Position numbers and translations under genes: made by a program | Shown: positions 9,740-18,767 of the stretch, piece by piece | Layout: each line of letters starts with the position of its first letter | How positions within the stretch are numbered: position 1 is the first letter of the stretch | From: Bacillus tequilensis KCTC 13622 | GTDB taxonomy: Bacteria; Bacillota; Bacilli; Bacillales; Bacillaceae | Assembly: GCF_000507145.1 (NCBI RefSeq) | Contig: NZ_AYTO01000032.1 | Location: forward strand, 1-64,000 | Direction of reading: 5' to 3' | Length of the DNA: 64,000 nt | The notes under the pieces: model-generated | What the model saw: the letters and a program-made list of their open reading frames with translations, nothing else | Database searches by the model: none | Told to the model about the DNA's origin: nothing

Positions 9740-11161
9740 TTAATAGGCAGAGTATTTTTTCAGTTTTTGCATCTCTTCCATCATCTTTTTCTTCTGTTCT
9801 TCCAAATCCTGCGGCTGCAGCTTCTGCTGTCCGGATTCTGAATCGGACGCTTTCTCCTTTTCTTTCATCCAGTCAGGAAGCTTTTCTTCCCGAATCACTT
9901 TTTGGTTTCGTTTCGAAGGCTGATTTGCTTTTCCTTCCGCCCATTCAAGGTATTGGCGGTTTTCTTCTATCGCGAGCTTCATCGCTTCTCTGACCGTTTT
10001 TACCTTTTTGCGCGCCCAATGTGAAGCAATTTTTTGGATATAGTTTTTCGACAGCTTCATGTCGGTTTTCAGCATGACGTAATAAATTAACACATTTGTC
10101 ACGCCTGGCTCGAGCTTCTGTTCAAACATAATTTCTTCTATGATTTTCAAATCAGCTTTTGATGGCTCTGTTCCGTCGGCAATGTCCTGCAAAAGCTTCT
10201 TCGGAGAAATCGCCTCCAGCAATGCAATCAGCTTTCCGTCCAGCGAATCCTCTTCCGCCGGTTTTTCGCCTTCACGCAGGTGCACCGGCTGTGTTTTTTC
10301 CACTAAGTCAGGCAGCTGTCCGTTTCGTTCGATTTGATACCAGTCGCTTGCCGCTTTTCTTAAAGCCTCCGTCGTAATGACGTCACGCTCATCAATTGCG
10401 CTCATCACGACACTTTGCATCTGCAAGGGATCTATTCCATACAAATAAGAAAGCTTTTTGATCGTGTCGCGCACCTGCTGGGTCATCGCTTTTCTCGGAA
10501 TCATCGTCTCAGAAAGTCCCGCTAAAAACAAATCAAAATCAAACACTTCCTCCGTTATGGTGTAAGAAGGAGCTTGTCCGACAGAAGTGTATTCTGTGCC
10601 TTGCGCAAGCCTCACCGTTTCTGCCATATCAGATGTGAGATTCCATTCACTCGGCTGCAGCGATTCAAACGCATGATTAAACGGCCGCGTAATGTCCTTC
10701 GCATCTTCGGAAATGGCCGGGTGCGTGAAAAATTGTTTTAATTGCTGATATTTTGTTTTTCCGACCCTATTGTACAGGAAAACATTCAGCATTCCGTCTT
10801 CAAAAAATTCATTTGGCCTGAGCGGCGGAAGGAGTTCATATATAAAGAGGCGCTCCTGCCGCTCGGATTCTTTCATATATACTTTCAGCAATCCGATGCC
10901 CTCGAGCTTTCCTTGTTCCTGATGGATCGTCTTTAAGTTGGACTGTGTCATCCCCATCAGCTGCCGATGTGTGGACTCTCCGCCCCACAGACGGTTTTGT
11001 TCAAGCTCTCCCCACAATGTCATATAAAGAGAGAATGCAACAGGGCCGATTAAGGGCTGATACAGTTGTGTGATAATTTGTCTGTCTATATCCTGCAGCA
11101 TCGATCTGCTTTTGACCACATACGGATCTACAGGCAGTACATCTTTCCAATAGTCAGCCAT
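9740..11161 (-). CDS. dnaB: Replication initiation/membrane attachment protein DnaB
   Basis: A 473-aa primosomal protein of Firmicutes, not the DnaB helicase of Gram-negatives. It acts with DnaD and DnaI to load the helicase at oriC and at stalled forks, and helps attach the origin to the membrane. N-terminal DnaD/DnaB dimer-tetramer domain (about 1-150), then two DnaB_2/YxxxIxxxW-like modules; the sequence around 370-400 has KNYIQKIASHWARKKV, matching the family signature. The tail (about 410-473) is highly charged and repetitive in Gln/Glu/Lys. It is the middle gene of nrdR-dnaB-dnaI. Confidence 0.96.
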   Translation of the reverse strand: MADYWKDVLPVDPYVVKSRSMLQDIDRQIITQLYQPLIGPVAFSLYMTLWGELEQNRLWGGESTHRQLMGMTQSNLKTIHQEQGKLEGIGLLKVYMKESERQERLFIYELLPPLRPNEFFEDGMLNVFLYNRVGKTKYQQLKQFFTHPAISEDAKDITRPFNHAFESLQPSEWNLTSDMAETVRLAQGTEYTSVGQAPSYTITEEVFDFDLFLAGLSETMIPRKAMTQQVRDTIKKLSYLYGIDPLQMQSVVMSAIDERDVITTEALRKAASDWYQIERNGQLPDLVEKTQPVHLREGEKPAEEDSLDGKLIALLEAISPKKLLQDIADGTEPSKADLKIIEEIMFEQKLEPGVTNVLIYYVMLKTDMKLSKNYIQKIASHWARKKVKTVREAMKLAIEENRQYLEWAEGKANQPSKRNQKVIREEKLPDWMKEKEKASDSESGQQKLQPQDLEEQKKKMMEEMQKLKKYSAY

Positions 11162-11245
11162 ACATTCTCAAACCTTCCGAATTTGTTTCTATCTTTCATT
11201 TTACACCGTTTCTTCTATCTATCAAATGCCAATTTTGCACATGAG

Positions 11246-11277
11246 AAAAGAGCTAGAAGAATCCTCTTAGCTCTTTT
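11246..11277 (-). terminator. Hairpin between nrdR and dnaB (terminator or attenuator)
   Basis: AAAAGAGCTA (11246-11255) and TAGCTCTTTT (11268-11277) pair perfectly, with further AAGA/TCTT pairing inside. It overlaps the nrdR stop codon. The minus-strand tail has only four T, so partial read-through into dnaB is likely. Confidence 0.55.
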
Positions 11278-11734
11278 ATCGTTCTTTCTTTATTAAGTCT
11301 TTTAACTCGTCGATAAAGACGTTTATATCTTTAAACTGCCGATAGACGGACGCGAACCGCACATATGCGACCTCATCAATCTTAGCCAGCCGGTCCATGA
11401 CCATTTCTCCGACGAGCTCGCTTTTTACCTCGGAGCAGCCTTGATTGCGAAGTTCTTTTTCAATATCAAAACACATGTCTTCAAGCGTTTTGAGTGAAAC
11501 AGGTCTTTTTTCGCATGCTTTTATGAGGCCGCGCAGCGTTTTTTCTCTGCTGAATTCCTCACGTACTCCTTCCTTTTTCACGACGATGAGCGGGGTTTCC
11601 TCCACTTTTTCAAAGGTCGTAAACCGGTAGTGGCAGGATTCGCACTCGCGTCTTCGGCGAATCGATTTTCCGTCATCCACAGGCCGTGAATCAAGGACTC
11701 GCGTTCCGTTATGCTGGCATGAAGGACATTTCAA
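11276..11734 (-). CDS. nrdR: Transcriptional repressor NrdR
   Basis: A 152-aa ATP/dATP-sensing repressor of ribonucleotide reductase genes. The N-terminal zinc ribbon (CPSC at 3-6 and CESC near 31-34) is followed by an ATP-cone domain (about 49-139). I use the TTG start at 11734, preceded by GGGAG, because it puts the zinc ribbon at the very N-terminus as in all NrdR proteins; a longer frame from 11815 would add an unsupported 27-residue extension. It is the first gene before dnaB and dnaI, which ties dNTP supply to replication initiation. Confidence 0.94.
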   Translation of the reverse strand: MKCPSCQHNGTRVLDSRPVDDGKSIRRRRECESCHYRFTTFEKVEETPLIVVKKEGVREEFSREKTLRGLIKACEKRPVSLKTLEDMCFDIEKELRNQGCSEVKSELVGEMVMDRLAKIDEVAYVRFASVYRQFKDINVFIDELKDLIKKER

Positions 11735-11930
11735 TAAAATCAGCTCCCAACTATTTCGTTCCCTGCAATGTATGTTCGGCAGCCTCCGCCTTTTCAAAAT
11801 AAATGTGACAGCCATCTGTCGGGAGAGCCGTTGTGTAAGGCTGTGGTTACAGCATCAGGTGGTTTATGAGAATCTCTTTATTATTTTACAAAAAAAATGA
11901 AAAAAGAAAAAGCTGGCCGCCCTTGTTTCT

Positions 11931-11990
11931 TTATAAAAATAAAAGGAGCATAAGCTAAAAAGCGCATAACGGCTTTCTAGCTTCAGCTCC
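11931..11990 (-). terminator. Terminator downstream of speD
   Basis: A long imperfect stem between GGAGCTGAAGCTAGAAAGC and GCGCTTTTTAGCTTATGCTCC on the minus strand is followed by TTTTATTTTTAT. It lies about 20 nt after the speD stop. Confidence 0.8.
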
Positions 11991-12007
11991 CTTTGTGTTC
12001 GTGTTTA

Positions 12008-12388
12008 CTATAGTACTTTCGCTTGCGCCTGTTTAATTTGCACAGGCCCCATTCCTCTTGGTATTTCAATGTTTTCTCTTGTATCAGCATGCAATGCCTC
12101 TGCGATGTAGTCAGCAGCGACATTAGGATCTAAGTCTCCACAAGTATAAACATCAATGCTCGCATATCCGTGCTCAGGAAAACTGTGAATTGTTAAGTGT
12201 GATTCAGAAATAATCACAACTCCGCTTACGCCTTGCGGTGCAAATTTGTGAAATGCAACCTCGCGCACCTCAGCACCTGATTTTAGAGCAGCATTTACAA
12301 ACGTTTTTTCAATAAAATCCATGTCATTCAGCTTATCAAAATCGCATCCCCATAGCTCGGAGATAACGTGACGCCCCATTGTTTCCAT
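12008..12388 (-). CDS. speD: S-adenosylmethionine decarboxylase SpeD
   Basis: A 126-aa class 1B pyruvoyl-dependent enzyme that decarboxylates S-adenosylmethionine, the aminopropyl donor for spermidine synthesis. Self-cleavage is expected between Glu62 and Ser63 (in SESHLTIH), with Ser63 becoming the pyruvoyl group; His68 and Cys83 are the conserved processing and proton-donor residues. Two nearby ATGs exist; I choose 12388 because AGGGGGG lies 9 nt upstream, whereas the ATG at 12394 is only 3 nt away. It lies downstream of gapB but has its own strong promoter and a structured leader of about 137 nt. Confidence 0.95.
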
Positions 12389-12526
12389 AGTCATGGACCC
12401 CCCTTAACAAGAATTAAAAAGTGAAATTCCAACAACTGGGTCGGCCATTTACCACGGGGGAAAGTTAGTCCGGAGAGGTCCTAACCCTTTAAGTAATTCC
12501 GAAACAGTCTCAAGCAAGAAGTTCAC
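12389..12526 (-). promoter_or_regulatory. Structured 5' leader of speD
   Basis: Between the predicted start site near 12526 and the speD ATG, the minus strand can form a closing stem (GTGAACTTC with GGAATTTCAC, one mismatch) around an inner hairpin with GTTAG/CTAAC arms (about 12468-12489) extended by G-U pairs. The closing stem is followed by CTTTTT. The size and nested layout look like a cis-regulatory RNA, but I do not recognise a known riboswitch class. Confidence 0.45.
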
Positions 12527-12533
12527 GAAAAAT

Positions 12534-12562
12534 AGTATACTGTGTTTAAGTCTAATTTGCAA
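12534..12562 (-). promoter_or_regulatory. Sigma-A promoter of speD
   Basis: On the minus strand TTGCAA (12557-12562), a 17-nt spacer and TATACT (12534-12539). It lies about 65-95 nt downstream of the gapB stop, so speD can be expressed independently of gapB. Confidence 0.8.
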
Positions 12563-12626
12563 GGTGCGTTTTTTCAGAAATAGGCTGTTAAGGGATTTTT
12601 CTTCAAAGTGCGTCCATGACCTTATT

Positions 12627-13649
12627 TTATACAGCAGACGGATGTTTCATTCTTGCCGCTACATGGCGAATCAAATCAACAACTCTGCACGAGTAGCCCC
12701 ATTCGTTGTCATACCATGCGAGTACCTTTACTTTTTTGTCTTCCATTACCATTGTCGTAAGCCCGTCAATGACCGCTGAATGCGGGTTCGTATTGTAGTC
12801 AGTTGAAACGAGCGGCTCATCTGAATAATCAAGAATGCCGTACATCGACGTTTTGGCAGCCCGTTTAAATGCCTCGTTGACTTCTTCAGCCGTTACATCT
12901 GTCTTCAAATCGACAACGAGATCAACCAATGAGACGTTCGGAACAGGGACACGCAAGGCGAGGCCGTGAAGCTTTCCTTTCAGATGCGGCAGCACGAGCG
13001 AGAGCGCCTTTGCCGCTCCTGTTGTCGTCGGAATAATGGATTCACCGCATGCCCGCGCCCGGCGCAAGTCTTTGTGAGGGTTATCAATATTTTTCTGGTC
13101 ATTCGTATACGCATGGACTGTGGTCATTAGCCCGCTCTCAATGCCAAATTCTTCATCCAGCACTTTGACAACAGGCGCAAGGCAATTAGTCGTACACGAC
13201 GCATTTGAAATAATGGCATGGCGTTCAGCGTCGAATTGATCCTCGTTTACTCCCATCACAATGGTAACGTCTTCATTTTTCCCCGGGGCAGTCAGAATGA
13301 CTTTTTTCGCACCTGCTTCTATATGGCCCATCGCTTTATCTTTTGAATTAAATTTCCCTGTTGCTTCAACAACAATATCAATATCAAATTCCCGCCATGG
13401 GAGCTGTTTTGGATCACGGCTGTTTAATAAAAGCACTTTCTTTCCGTTCACGATCAGGCTGTCTTCACCAGCCACAACCTCTTTGTCGTACCTGCCGTGA
13501 ATTGTGTCATACTTTATTAAATGAGCCAGCGTTTCTGCGGAATAGCTGGCGTTAATAGCCACTACTTGAATTTGTTCGTCTAACATTGCTTTTCTAAAAA
13601 CCATTCTTCCGATTCTTCCAAACCCGTTTATCGCTACTTTTACCTTCAT
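12627..13649 (-). CDS. gapB: Glyceraldehyde-3-phosphate dehydrogenase GapB (gluconeogenic)
   Basis: A 340-aa GAPDH with the Rossmann motif NGFGRIGR at the N-terminus and the catalytic Cys152 in SNASCTTNC; the His partner lies about 25 residues on. In B. subtilis GapB prefers NADP and works in the gluconeogenic direction, while GapA serves glycolysis. Expression is repressed by CcpN on glycolytic carbon sources. The ATG at 13649 is 8 nt after AGGGG; the GTG at 13658 overlaps that Shine-Dalgarno sequence. speD follows in the same direction, matching the known gapB-speD transcript. Confidence 0.95.
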   Translation of the reverse strand: MKVKVAINGFGRIGRMVFRKAMLDEQIQVVAINASYSAETLAHLIKYDTIHGRYDKEVVAGEDSLIVNGKKVLLLNSRDPKQLPWREFDIDIVVEATGKFNSKDKAMGHIEAGAKKVILTAPGKNEDVTIVMGVNEDQFDAERHAIISNASCTTNCLAPVVKVLDEEFGIESGLMTTVHAYTNDQKNIDNPHKDLRRARACGESIIPTTTGAAKALSLVLPHLKGKLHGLALRVPVPNVSLVDLVVDLKTDVTAEEVNEAFKRAAKTSMYGILDYSDEPLVSTDYNTNPHSAVIDGLTTMVMEDKKVKVLAWYDNEWGYSCRVVDLIRHVAARMKHPSAV

Positions 13650-13701
13650 GTTGGACACCCCTTATCAATTATGTCATTCTAATTTGTTGTCATCTGAAAT
13701 T

Positions 13702-13707
13702 AGTATA
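13702..13707 (-). promoter_or_regulatory. gapB -10 box
   Basis: TATACT on the minus strand (13702-13707) lies about 50 nt before the gapB ATG. At 17 nt upstream only CTGGCG is found, a weak -35. CcpN is known to act at this promoter in B. subtilis; I could not resolve its sites. Confidence 0.6.
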
Positions 13708-13814
13708 ACACATTAAAACAAATTCGCCAGTACATATTGATAAAAACAACGATTACAATGCTAATTTATGATCCATGATATGTTTTCTAGCACACAAAAT
13801 CAGGCGTAAGAACC

Positions 13815-13848
13815 AAAAAGCAGCCAGCGCTCCGCACTGACTGCCCCC
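13815..13848 (-). terminator. Terminator downstream of ytcD
   Basis: GCAGTCAGTGC and GCGCTGGCTGC form an 11-bp stem (with one G-U) on the minus strand followed by TTTTTGG, just after the ytcD stop. Confidence 0.85.
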
Positions 13849-13852
13849 ATGT

Positions 13853-14233
13853 TTATGACTCCTGTTTTAACTTATCATTGAGCACACTTTCTTCAAGAAC
13901 AGAAAATGTATCCCCGTACACTCTGTTAATATGATTCGCTCCCCAATCACACAGCATATCTAAAATCCCTTCTAAGCTGCGGCCGTATTCGCTGAGCTCG
14001 TATTCCACTTTGGGAGGAACCTGATTGTACACGATCCGGTTAATGACACCGTCCGCTTCCAGCTCACGAAGCTGCTGCGTCAGCATTTTTTGCGTAATGT
14101 TGGGCATCAAGCGCTTTAATTCACTCGTGCGTTTTTTTCCGTGCGTCAGATGGCATAAAATGACGCATTTCCATTTTCCGCCGATCACTTCCAGAGTCGC
14201 TTCAACAGAAATGTTATATTTTTTCTTCTCCAT
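13853..14233 (-). CDS. ytcD: HxlR-family transcriptional regulator YtcD
   Basis: A 126-aa winged-helix regulator of the HxlR (DUF24) family: the pattern GGKWKCVILCHL near residue 18 and LTQQLRELEADGVINR in the recognition region are typical. Such proteins often sense electrophiles, aldehydes or redox stress, some through a conserved N-proximal Cys; here Cys23 sits in that place. It is divergent from ytbD-ytbE, and the shared control region contains a 16-bp perfect palindrome, so those genes are its likely targets. The inducer cannot be told from sequence. Confidence 0.9.
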   Translation of the reverse strand: MEKKKYNISVEATLEVIGGKWKCVILCHLTHGKKRTSELKRLMPNITQKMLTQQLRELEADGVINRIVYNQVPPKVEYELSEYGRSLEGILDMLCDWGANHINRVYGDTFSVLEESVLNDKLKQES

Positions 14234-14280
14234 TACAGTTCATTCTCCTTACAGGCACTAAAAAGTGACTATAGCACTTA

Positions 14281-14296
14281 AAAGTACGTACTTTTC
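14281..14296. promoter_or_regulatory. Candidate YtcD operator (16-bp perfect palindrome)
   Basis: AAAAGTACGTACTTTT reads the same on both strands and lies between ytcD and ytbD, 47 nt from the ytcD ATG. A related imperfect element (CACTAAAAAGTG) lies about 15 nt away on the ytcD side. A palindrome of this size fits a dimeric winged-helix regulator. Confidence 0.55.
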
Positions 14297-14412
14297 TTTC
14301 TTGATGATATCTTTCATAATCACATTTGCCGGCTGATTTGAATCTGCTCTTTATTTATATAGCTTACTCGGCAGAATTTCAATCATACAACACATCAAAA
14401 AGGAGGACCATG

Positions 14413-15606
14413 ATGACTTCAGCCAATAAAAAAAGCAGCATTCCTGCTCTCCTGGCTTTGGCCGTAAGCGCATTTGCCATCGGGACAACAGAGTTTATCA
14501 GCGTTGGCCTTTTGCCGCTGATATCTGATGACATGCATATTCCGGTCACAACAGCGGGATTGACCGTTTCCCTTTACGCGCTTGGCGTTACGGTCGGAGC
14601 GCCTATCTTAACTTCATTGACCTCAAGCATGTCACGCAAGACGTTATTGCTTTGGATCATGTTCATTTTTATTGCCGGGAATACAATGGCCGCTACCGCC
14701 TCAAGCATCGGGATTTTATTAGCAGCACGTGTGATATCCGCTCTTTCACACGGTGTGTTTATGTCGATCGGTTCGACGATCGCTGCAGATATTGTCCCTG
14801 AGGATAAAAGAGCCAGCGCGATTTCCATTATGTTTACGGGCCTCACTGTGGCAACTGTAACCGGAGTTCCTTTCGGCACGTTCATCGGCCAGCAATTCGG
14901 CTGGCGTTTTGCCTTTATGGTCATTGTCGCAGTCGGAGTCATTGCTTTCATTACAAATGGCATTCTTGTCCCGTCCAAATTACGAAAAGGGACGAAAACA
15001 ACGATGCGGGATCAATTGAAGCTAGTGACAAACGGCCGGTTATTGCTTTTATTTGTCATTACAGCGCTTGGATACGGAGGAACATTCGTTGTATTCACGT
15101 ACCTGTCTCCCCTGCTTCAGGAAGTAACAGGTTTCAAATCCGGAACTGTAGCAGTGATCCTGCTCGGATACGGAATCGCTATCGCAATCGGCAATATGAT
15201 TGGCGGAAAGCTGTCAAACCGAAATCAGCTTGCAGCTTTATTCTATATGTTTATCATACAGGCAATTGTTCTGTTTGTACTCACATTTACCGCTCCATAT
15301 CAAACAGCAGGACTCATCACCATTCTCTGTATGGGCTTGCTGGCCTTTATGAATGTGCCCGGCCTTCAAGTGTATGTCGTCATGCTGGCTGAGCGCTTTG
15401 TCCCGAGTGCAGTTGACGTCGCATCCGCAATAAATATCGCTGCCTTTAATGCAGGGATTGCGCTTGGCTCATATCTTGGAGGTGTGATCACCGATTCAAT
15501 CGGGCTGATTCACACTGCTTGGATAGGCGGATTAATGGTAGCCGGCGCAGTTATCTTAACAGGCTGGAGCCGCATGATGGAAAAACGGGATCTGCAGGAA
15601 GCCTGA
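14413..15606 (+). CDS. ytbD: MFS transporter YtbD
   Basis: A 397-aa major facilitator superfamily protein of the DHA1/AraJ-like drug and sugar efflux type with twelve expected membrane segments. TM1 is followed by [14 protein letters not shown], the signature of this subgroup, and the loop between TM2 and TM3 has SSMSRKTLL. The substrate is unknown; family members export arabinose, chloramphenicol or purine analogues. AGGAGG precedes two adjacent ATGs (14410 and 14413); the second has the better spacing. It is followed 23 nt later by ytbE, and the pair faces ytcD, suggesting an inducible detoxification unit. Confidence 0.92.
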   Translation: MTSANKKSSIPALLALAVSAFAIGTTEFISVGLLPLISDDMHIPVTTAGLTVSLYALGVTVGAPILTSLTSSMSRKTLLLWIMFIFIAGNTMAATASSIGILLAARVISALSHGVFMSIGSTIAADIVPEDKRASAISIMFTGLTVATVTGVPFGTFIGQQFGWRFAFMVIVAVGVIAFITNGILVPSKLRKGTKTTMRDQLKLVTNGRLLLLFVITALGYGGTFVVFTYLSPLLQEVTGFKSGTVAVILLGYGIAIAIGNMIGGKLSNRNQLAALFYMFIIQAIVLFVLTFTAPYQTAGLITILCMGLLAFMNVPGLQVYVVMLAERFVPSAVDVASAINIAAFNAGIALGSYLGGVITDSIGLIHTAWIGGLMVAGAVILTGWSRMMEKRDLQEA

Positions 15607-15629
15607 TCATTTCAAAGGAGGAAATCAAC

Positions 15630-16472
15630 ATGACAACACATTTACAAGCAACATCAACACTTTATAACGGAGTAAAAATGCCTTGGTTCGGCCTTGGCGT
15701 CTTCCAAGTGAAAGAAGGATCAGAACTGGTAAACGCAGTGAAAACTGCAATTGTTCACGGATATCGCAGTATCGATACTGCCGCTATCTATGGAAATGAA
15801 GCTGGCGTCGGAGAAGGGCTTCAGCAAGGCATTGAAGAAGCAGGCATCTCAAGAGAGGATCTGTTTATTACATCAAAAGTGTGGAATGCGGATTTAGGCT
15901 ACGAGGAAACACTCGCCGCATTTGAAACAAGCCTGTCAAAACTCGGTTTGGACTATTTAGATCTATATCTTATCCACTGGCCTGTAGAAGGAAAATATAA
16001 AGAAGCCTGGAGAGCGCTTGAAACGCTGTATAAAGAAGGCCGCGTCAAAGCGATCGGCGTGAGCAACTTCCAAATCCATCATCTTGAAAACCTGATGGCT
16101 GCGGCTGAAATGAAGCCTATGATCAACCAAGTGGAATTTCACCCTCGCCTTACACAAAAAGAGCTGAGAGCATACTGCAAAAAACAAGGCATCCAGATGG
16201 AAGCTTGGTCACCTTTAATGCAAGGTCAGCTGCTGGATCACCCTGTACTGGCTGAAATCGCTCAAACCTATAACAAATCCGCAGCACAGATTATTTTACG
16301 CTGGGATCTGCAGCATGGCGTGATCACGATTCCTAAATCAACGAAGGAACACCGCATTAAAGAAAATGCCAGTGTATTTGACTTTGAGTTAACACAGGAT
16401 GACATGAATCGAATCGATGCGCTAAATGAAAACCTGCGCGTCGGTCCTGATCCGGACAACTTTGATTTTTAA
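15630..16472 (+). CDS. ytbE: Aldo/keto reductase YtbE
   Basis: A 280-aa NADPH-dependent aldo/keto reductase (AKR5 type) with a TIM-barrel fold. The catalytic tetrad is visible: Asp in [13 protein letters not shown] with its Tyr, Lys in ITSKVWN, and His in LIHWPVE. The NADP-binding end has [13 protein letters not shown]. It reduces aldehydes and possibly methylglyoxal; the physiological substrate is not known. AAAGGAGG precedes the ATG at 15630 by 8 nt. It is in an operon with ytbD and opposite the HxlR regulator ytcD, so a role in aldehyde or electrophile defence is inferred. It converges on coaE. Confidence 0.93.
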   Translation: MTTHLQATSTLYNGVKMPWFGLGVFQVKEGSELVNAVKTAIVHGYRSIDTAAIYGNEAGVGEGLQQGIEEAGISREDLFITSKVWNADLGYEETLAAFETSLSKLGLDYLDLYLIHWPVEGKYKEAWRALETLYKEGRVKAIGVSNFQIHHLENLMAAAEMKPMINQVEFHPRLTQKELRAYCKKQGIQMEAWSPLMQGQLLDHPVLAEIAQTYNKSAAQIILRWDLQHGVITIPKSTKEHRIKENASVFDFELTQDDMNRIDALNENLRVGPDPDNFDF

Positions 16473-16477
16473 TGACA

Positions 16478-16506
16478 AAAACACCGTTCATATTGAACGG
16501 TGTTTT
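16478..16506. terminator. Bidirectional terminator between ytbE and coaE
   Basis: A 13-bp perfect stem (AAAACACCGTTCA/TGAACGGTGTTTT) with a 3-nt loop lies between the convergent stops and has T-runs in both directions. Confidence 0.92.
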
Positions 16507-16509
16507 GTA

Positions 16510-17103
16510 TTATGCCCAGCGGCTGATGATTTCATCAAGCTGCTGCTTGGTCTCTTCAAGCGTGCCGCTATTGTCGATGACCTGATCTGCTTTTTCTGTT
16601 TTTTCCTTCAAAGGCATTTGAGCGCGGATACGACTGACTGCTTCTTCTTCCGTCAGCTGGTTGCGCTTCATCAGACGTTCCAGCTGAAGCTCCTTTGTCA
16701 CACTGACCACAATAATTTGATCAACCAAAGATTCCAATTTACTTTCGAATAATAGCGGGATATCCAATACAACAAGCGCCTCCTGATTTGCAATCGCTTC
16801 ATCACGGCGCTTAAGCATTTCCTGCCTGACTGCGGGATGTACAATTGCATTTAAAGCAAGACGCTTTTGTTCATTTGTAAATACCAGTGCCCCAAGCTTT
16901 TTTCGATCTATATCACCGTTTGGAAGCAGAATGTCTTCACCGAATTCGTCAATGATTTGCCGGTAGGCCGGCATCCCTTTTTCTACCGCTTGTTTGGCTA
17001 TTGTATCTGCATCTATAACTGTTATTCCTTTTTCAATCAGCATATTGGCGACAGTGCTTTTGCCGCTTGCTATTCCTCCCGTTAAACCAATGACAAAGGT
17101 CAA
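16510..17103 (-). CDS. coaE: Dephospho-CoA kinase CoaE
   Basis: A 197-aa P-loop kinase catalysing the last step of coenzyme A synthesis, phosphorylation of the ribose 3'-OH of dephospho-CoA. Walker A is [12 protein letters not shown] at residues 5-16, followed by the DADxIAKQAVE substrate motif. The LID region has [18 protein letters not shown] use the TTG at 17103, 9 nt after AAGGAG; the GTG at 17112 lies in the Shine-Dalgarno sequence. It is 15 nt downstream of ytaF and ends the polA-mutM-ytaF-coaE gene run. Confidence 0.95.
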   Translation of the reverse strand: MTFVIGLTGGIASGKSTVANMLIEKGITVIDADTIAKQAVEKGMPAYRQIIDEFGEDILLPNGDIDRKKLGALVFTNEQKRLALNAIVHPAVRQEMLKRRDEAIANQEALVVLDIPLLFESKLESLVDQIIVVSVTKELQLERLMKRNQLTEEEAVSRIRAQMPLKEKTEKADQVIDNSGTLEETKQQLDEIISRWA

Positions 17104-17118
17104 GAGATCCACTCCTTT

Positions 17119-17751
17119 TTACAATTTCCAGAGACCAATCGTGATCAGCAGAAGCCCTGGCAAAAACGCCATTTTATCAATCCATTTCCACTTAGACAGA
17201 AAATGGCCGGCATTGATTCCGATTGATACAAATAATGAACTCATGACGGCCACGGCAATGCTCATCACAATCGGTGAAAAACCGAGAATGGCTGCGCCTA
17301 TCCCTGCTCCGAAGGCGTCAATTGATAAGGCAAATCCCAATAAGACCGCCTCAATCCCGTTGATCACACCCGATTTGTCGATATCCGCACTCATGGGTTT
17401 TCTCAAAATATGAATCACAATCCCTAATGACCGGACCTCCAAATTAAGCAGCGTTTTTTCATGTAATAAGTATTCTTTGTCTTTTGTCGGTTTAAAAAAC
17501 TGATACAGAACCCACGCTCCGATTCCGACCAATATCAAACCGCCAAGCTTCTCTGTCACATATACAGGAAAAAATTTTGTGAGAAAGCTTCCGATCAGCA
17601 TGGAGATAAACATGACAGCACCGGAACAGCAGGCGATAACTAAAATCGCTTTAAACGGTATTTTCATTTTTCTCAATCCGTACGTAAATCCGACTGAAAA
17701 ACTGTCCAAGCTGACAGCCAACGCCAGCAGCAGTATAGAAACCATTTGCAT
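17119..17751 (-). CDS. ytaF: Sporulation membrane protein YtaF (MntP-like)
   Basis: A 210-aa membrane protein with six expected helices in two similar halves. Each half carries a conserved acidic motif: LDSFSVGFTYGLRK near residue 15 and SIDAFGAGIGAAILGF near 145. This is the layout of the MntP/YtaF family of cation transporters, although YtaF itself is annotated as a sporulation membrane protein of unknown substrate. It sits between mutM and coaE, 15 nt upstream of the latter. The start at 17751 follows GAAAGGAAGAAA-type sequence; a weak match. Confidence 0.88.
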   Translation of the reverse strand: MQMVSILLLALAVSLDSFSVGFTYGLRKMKIPFKAILVIACCSGAVMFISMLIGSFLTKFFPVYVTEKLGGLILVGIGAWVLYQFFKPTKDKEYLLHEKTLLNLEVRSLGIVIHILRKPMSADIDKSGVINGIEAVLLGFALSIDAFGAGIGAAILGFSPIVMSIAVAVMSSLFVSIGINAGHFLSKWKWIDKMAFLPGLLLITIGLWKL

Positions 17752-17911
17752 ATCCGTTTCTTCCTTTCTGTTGGTGCTCTTGTATCAGATGTGAAATGCC
17801 CGGGTTCTTCACCATCATATATATGGAAAAGTGAAAAATCCGTGTTTCGAAAATGGCATTCTCTATTACAGAGTTACTGATATATGCACCGACAGCTTGG
17901 ACGATGAAGCT

Positions 17912-18745
17912 TTATCTGCTTTTTTTCTGGCATTTGGCGCAAAAATGCGTGCCCCTGCCTCCGACGACGATTTTTGAGATCATTGTTCCGCAATTTTTGC
18001 ACGGCTCGTCTTTTTTTCCATATACAAAATGCTGCAGCTGGAACATCCCGATTTCCCCTTGGGAGTTGATATATGAGCGGACAGTGCTGCCGCCCGCGTC
18101 AATTGCTTCCTGCAGGGTGTTTTTGATTTCAGCGTGAAGTGTTTTGATTGTCTTGTCTGATAATTGATTTGCTTTTGTTTCAGGATGGACACCCGCTCTG
18201 AAAAGAGCCTCGTCCACATAAATGTTCCCGAGTCCGACAACTGTTTTTTGATCCAGCAGGGCGGTTTTGACGGCACGGTTTGTTTTGGCAAGCCGTTCTT
18301 TTAAATACGCACTCGTAAATTCTTCTGCGTCCGGCTCAGGCCCTAATTGAGAAAGAGGGAGCTCGCCCGCTTCCTCTCCCGGTTTAAATAAGTGCATGGT
18401 GCCGAACTTCCGAACATCTCTGTAACGAAGCTGGGTTCCATCTGTCATCGTGAATATGACATGCACGTGTTTATCGTCTGGCTCCTCCGCTTGATGAAGC
18501 CCGTATTTCCCTTCCATTCGCAGGTGGGAAACCAAGACATAATGATCTAAATGAAACAGTAAAAACTTTCCCCGTCTTCCGACAGACTGTATCGTTTCTC
18601 CTGCTAGTTTTCGCGCAAATTCCTCCGGTTCGGCAGGCCGTTTGATGATATTCGGCCATCTGATCTCTACCGATTTGATTGTTTTTCCCTTTACAAGCCC
18701 GGTCAGCGTGCGCCGGACCGTTTCAACCTCTGGTAATTCCGGCAC
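17912..18745 (-). CDS. mutM: Formamidopyrimidine-DNA glycosylase MutM
   Basis: A 277-aa base-excision repair enzyme removing 8-oxoguanine and formamidopyrimidines. The catalytic N-terminus PELPEVE requires that Pro be exposed as residue 1 after Met removal; only the GTG start at 18745 gives that, so I reject the in-frame starts 3-9 nt upstream. The C-terminus has the zinc finger with CKNC and CAKC pairs 17 residues apart (about 249-272). It lies 22 nt downstream of polA, so repair glycosylase and gap-filling polymerase are co-transcribed. Confidence 0.95.
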   Translation of the reverse strand: MPELPEVETVRRTLTGLVKGKTIKSVEIRWPNIIKRPAEPEEFARKLAGETIQSVGRRGKFLLFHLDHYVLVSHLRMEGKYGLHQAEEPDDKHVHVIFTMTDGTQLRYRDVRKFGTMHLFKPGEEAGELPLSQLGPEPDAEEFTSAYLKERLAKTNRAVKTALLDQKTVVGLGNIYVDEALFRAGVHPETKANQLSDKTIKTLHAEIKNTLQEAIDAGGSTVRSYINSQGEIGMFQLQHFVYGKKDEPCKNCGTMISKIVVGGRGTHFCAKCQKKSR

Positions 18746-18767
18746 ATCCATCACTTCCTATCTCTGT

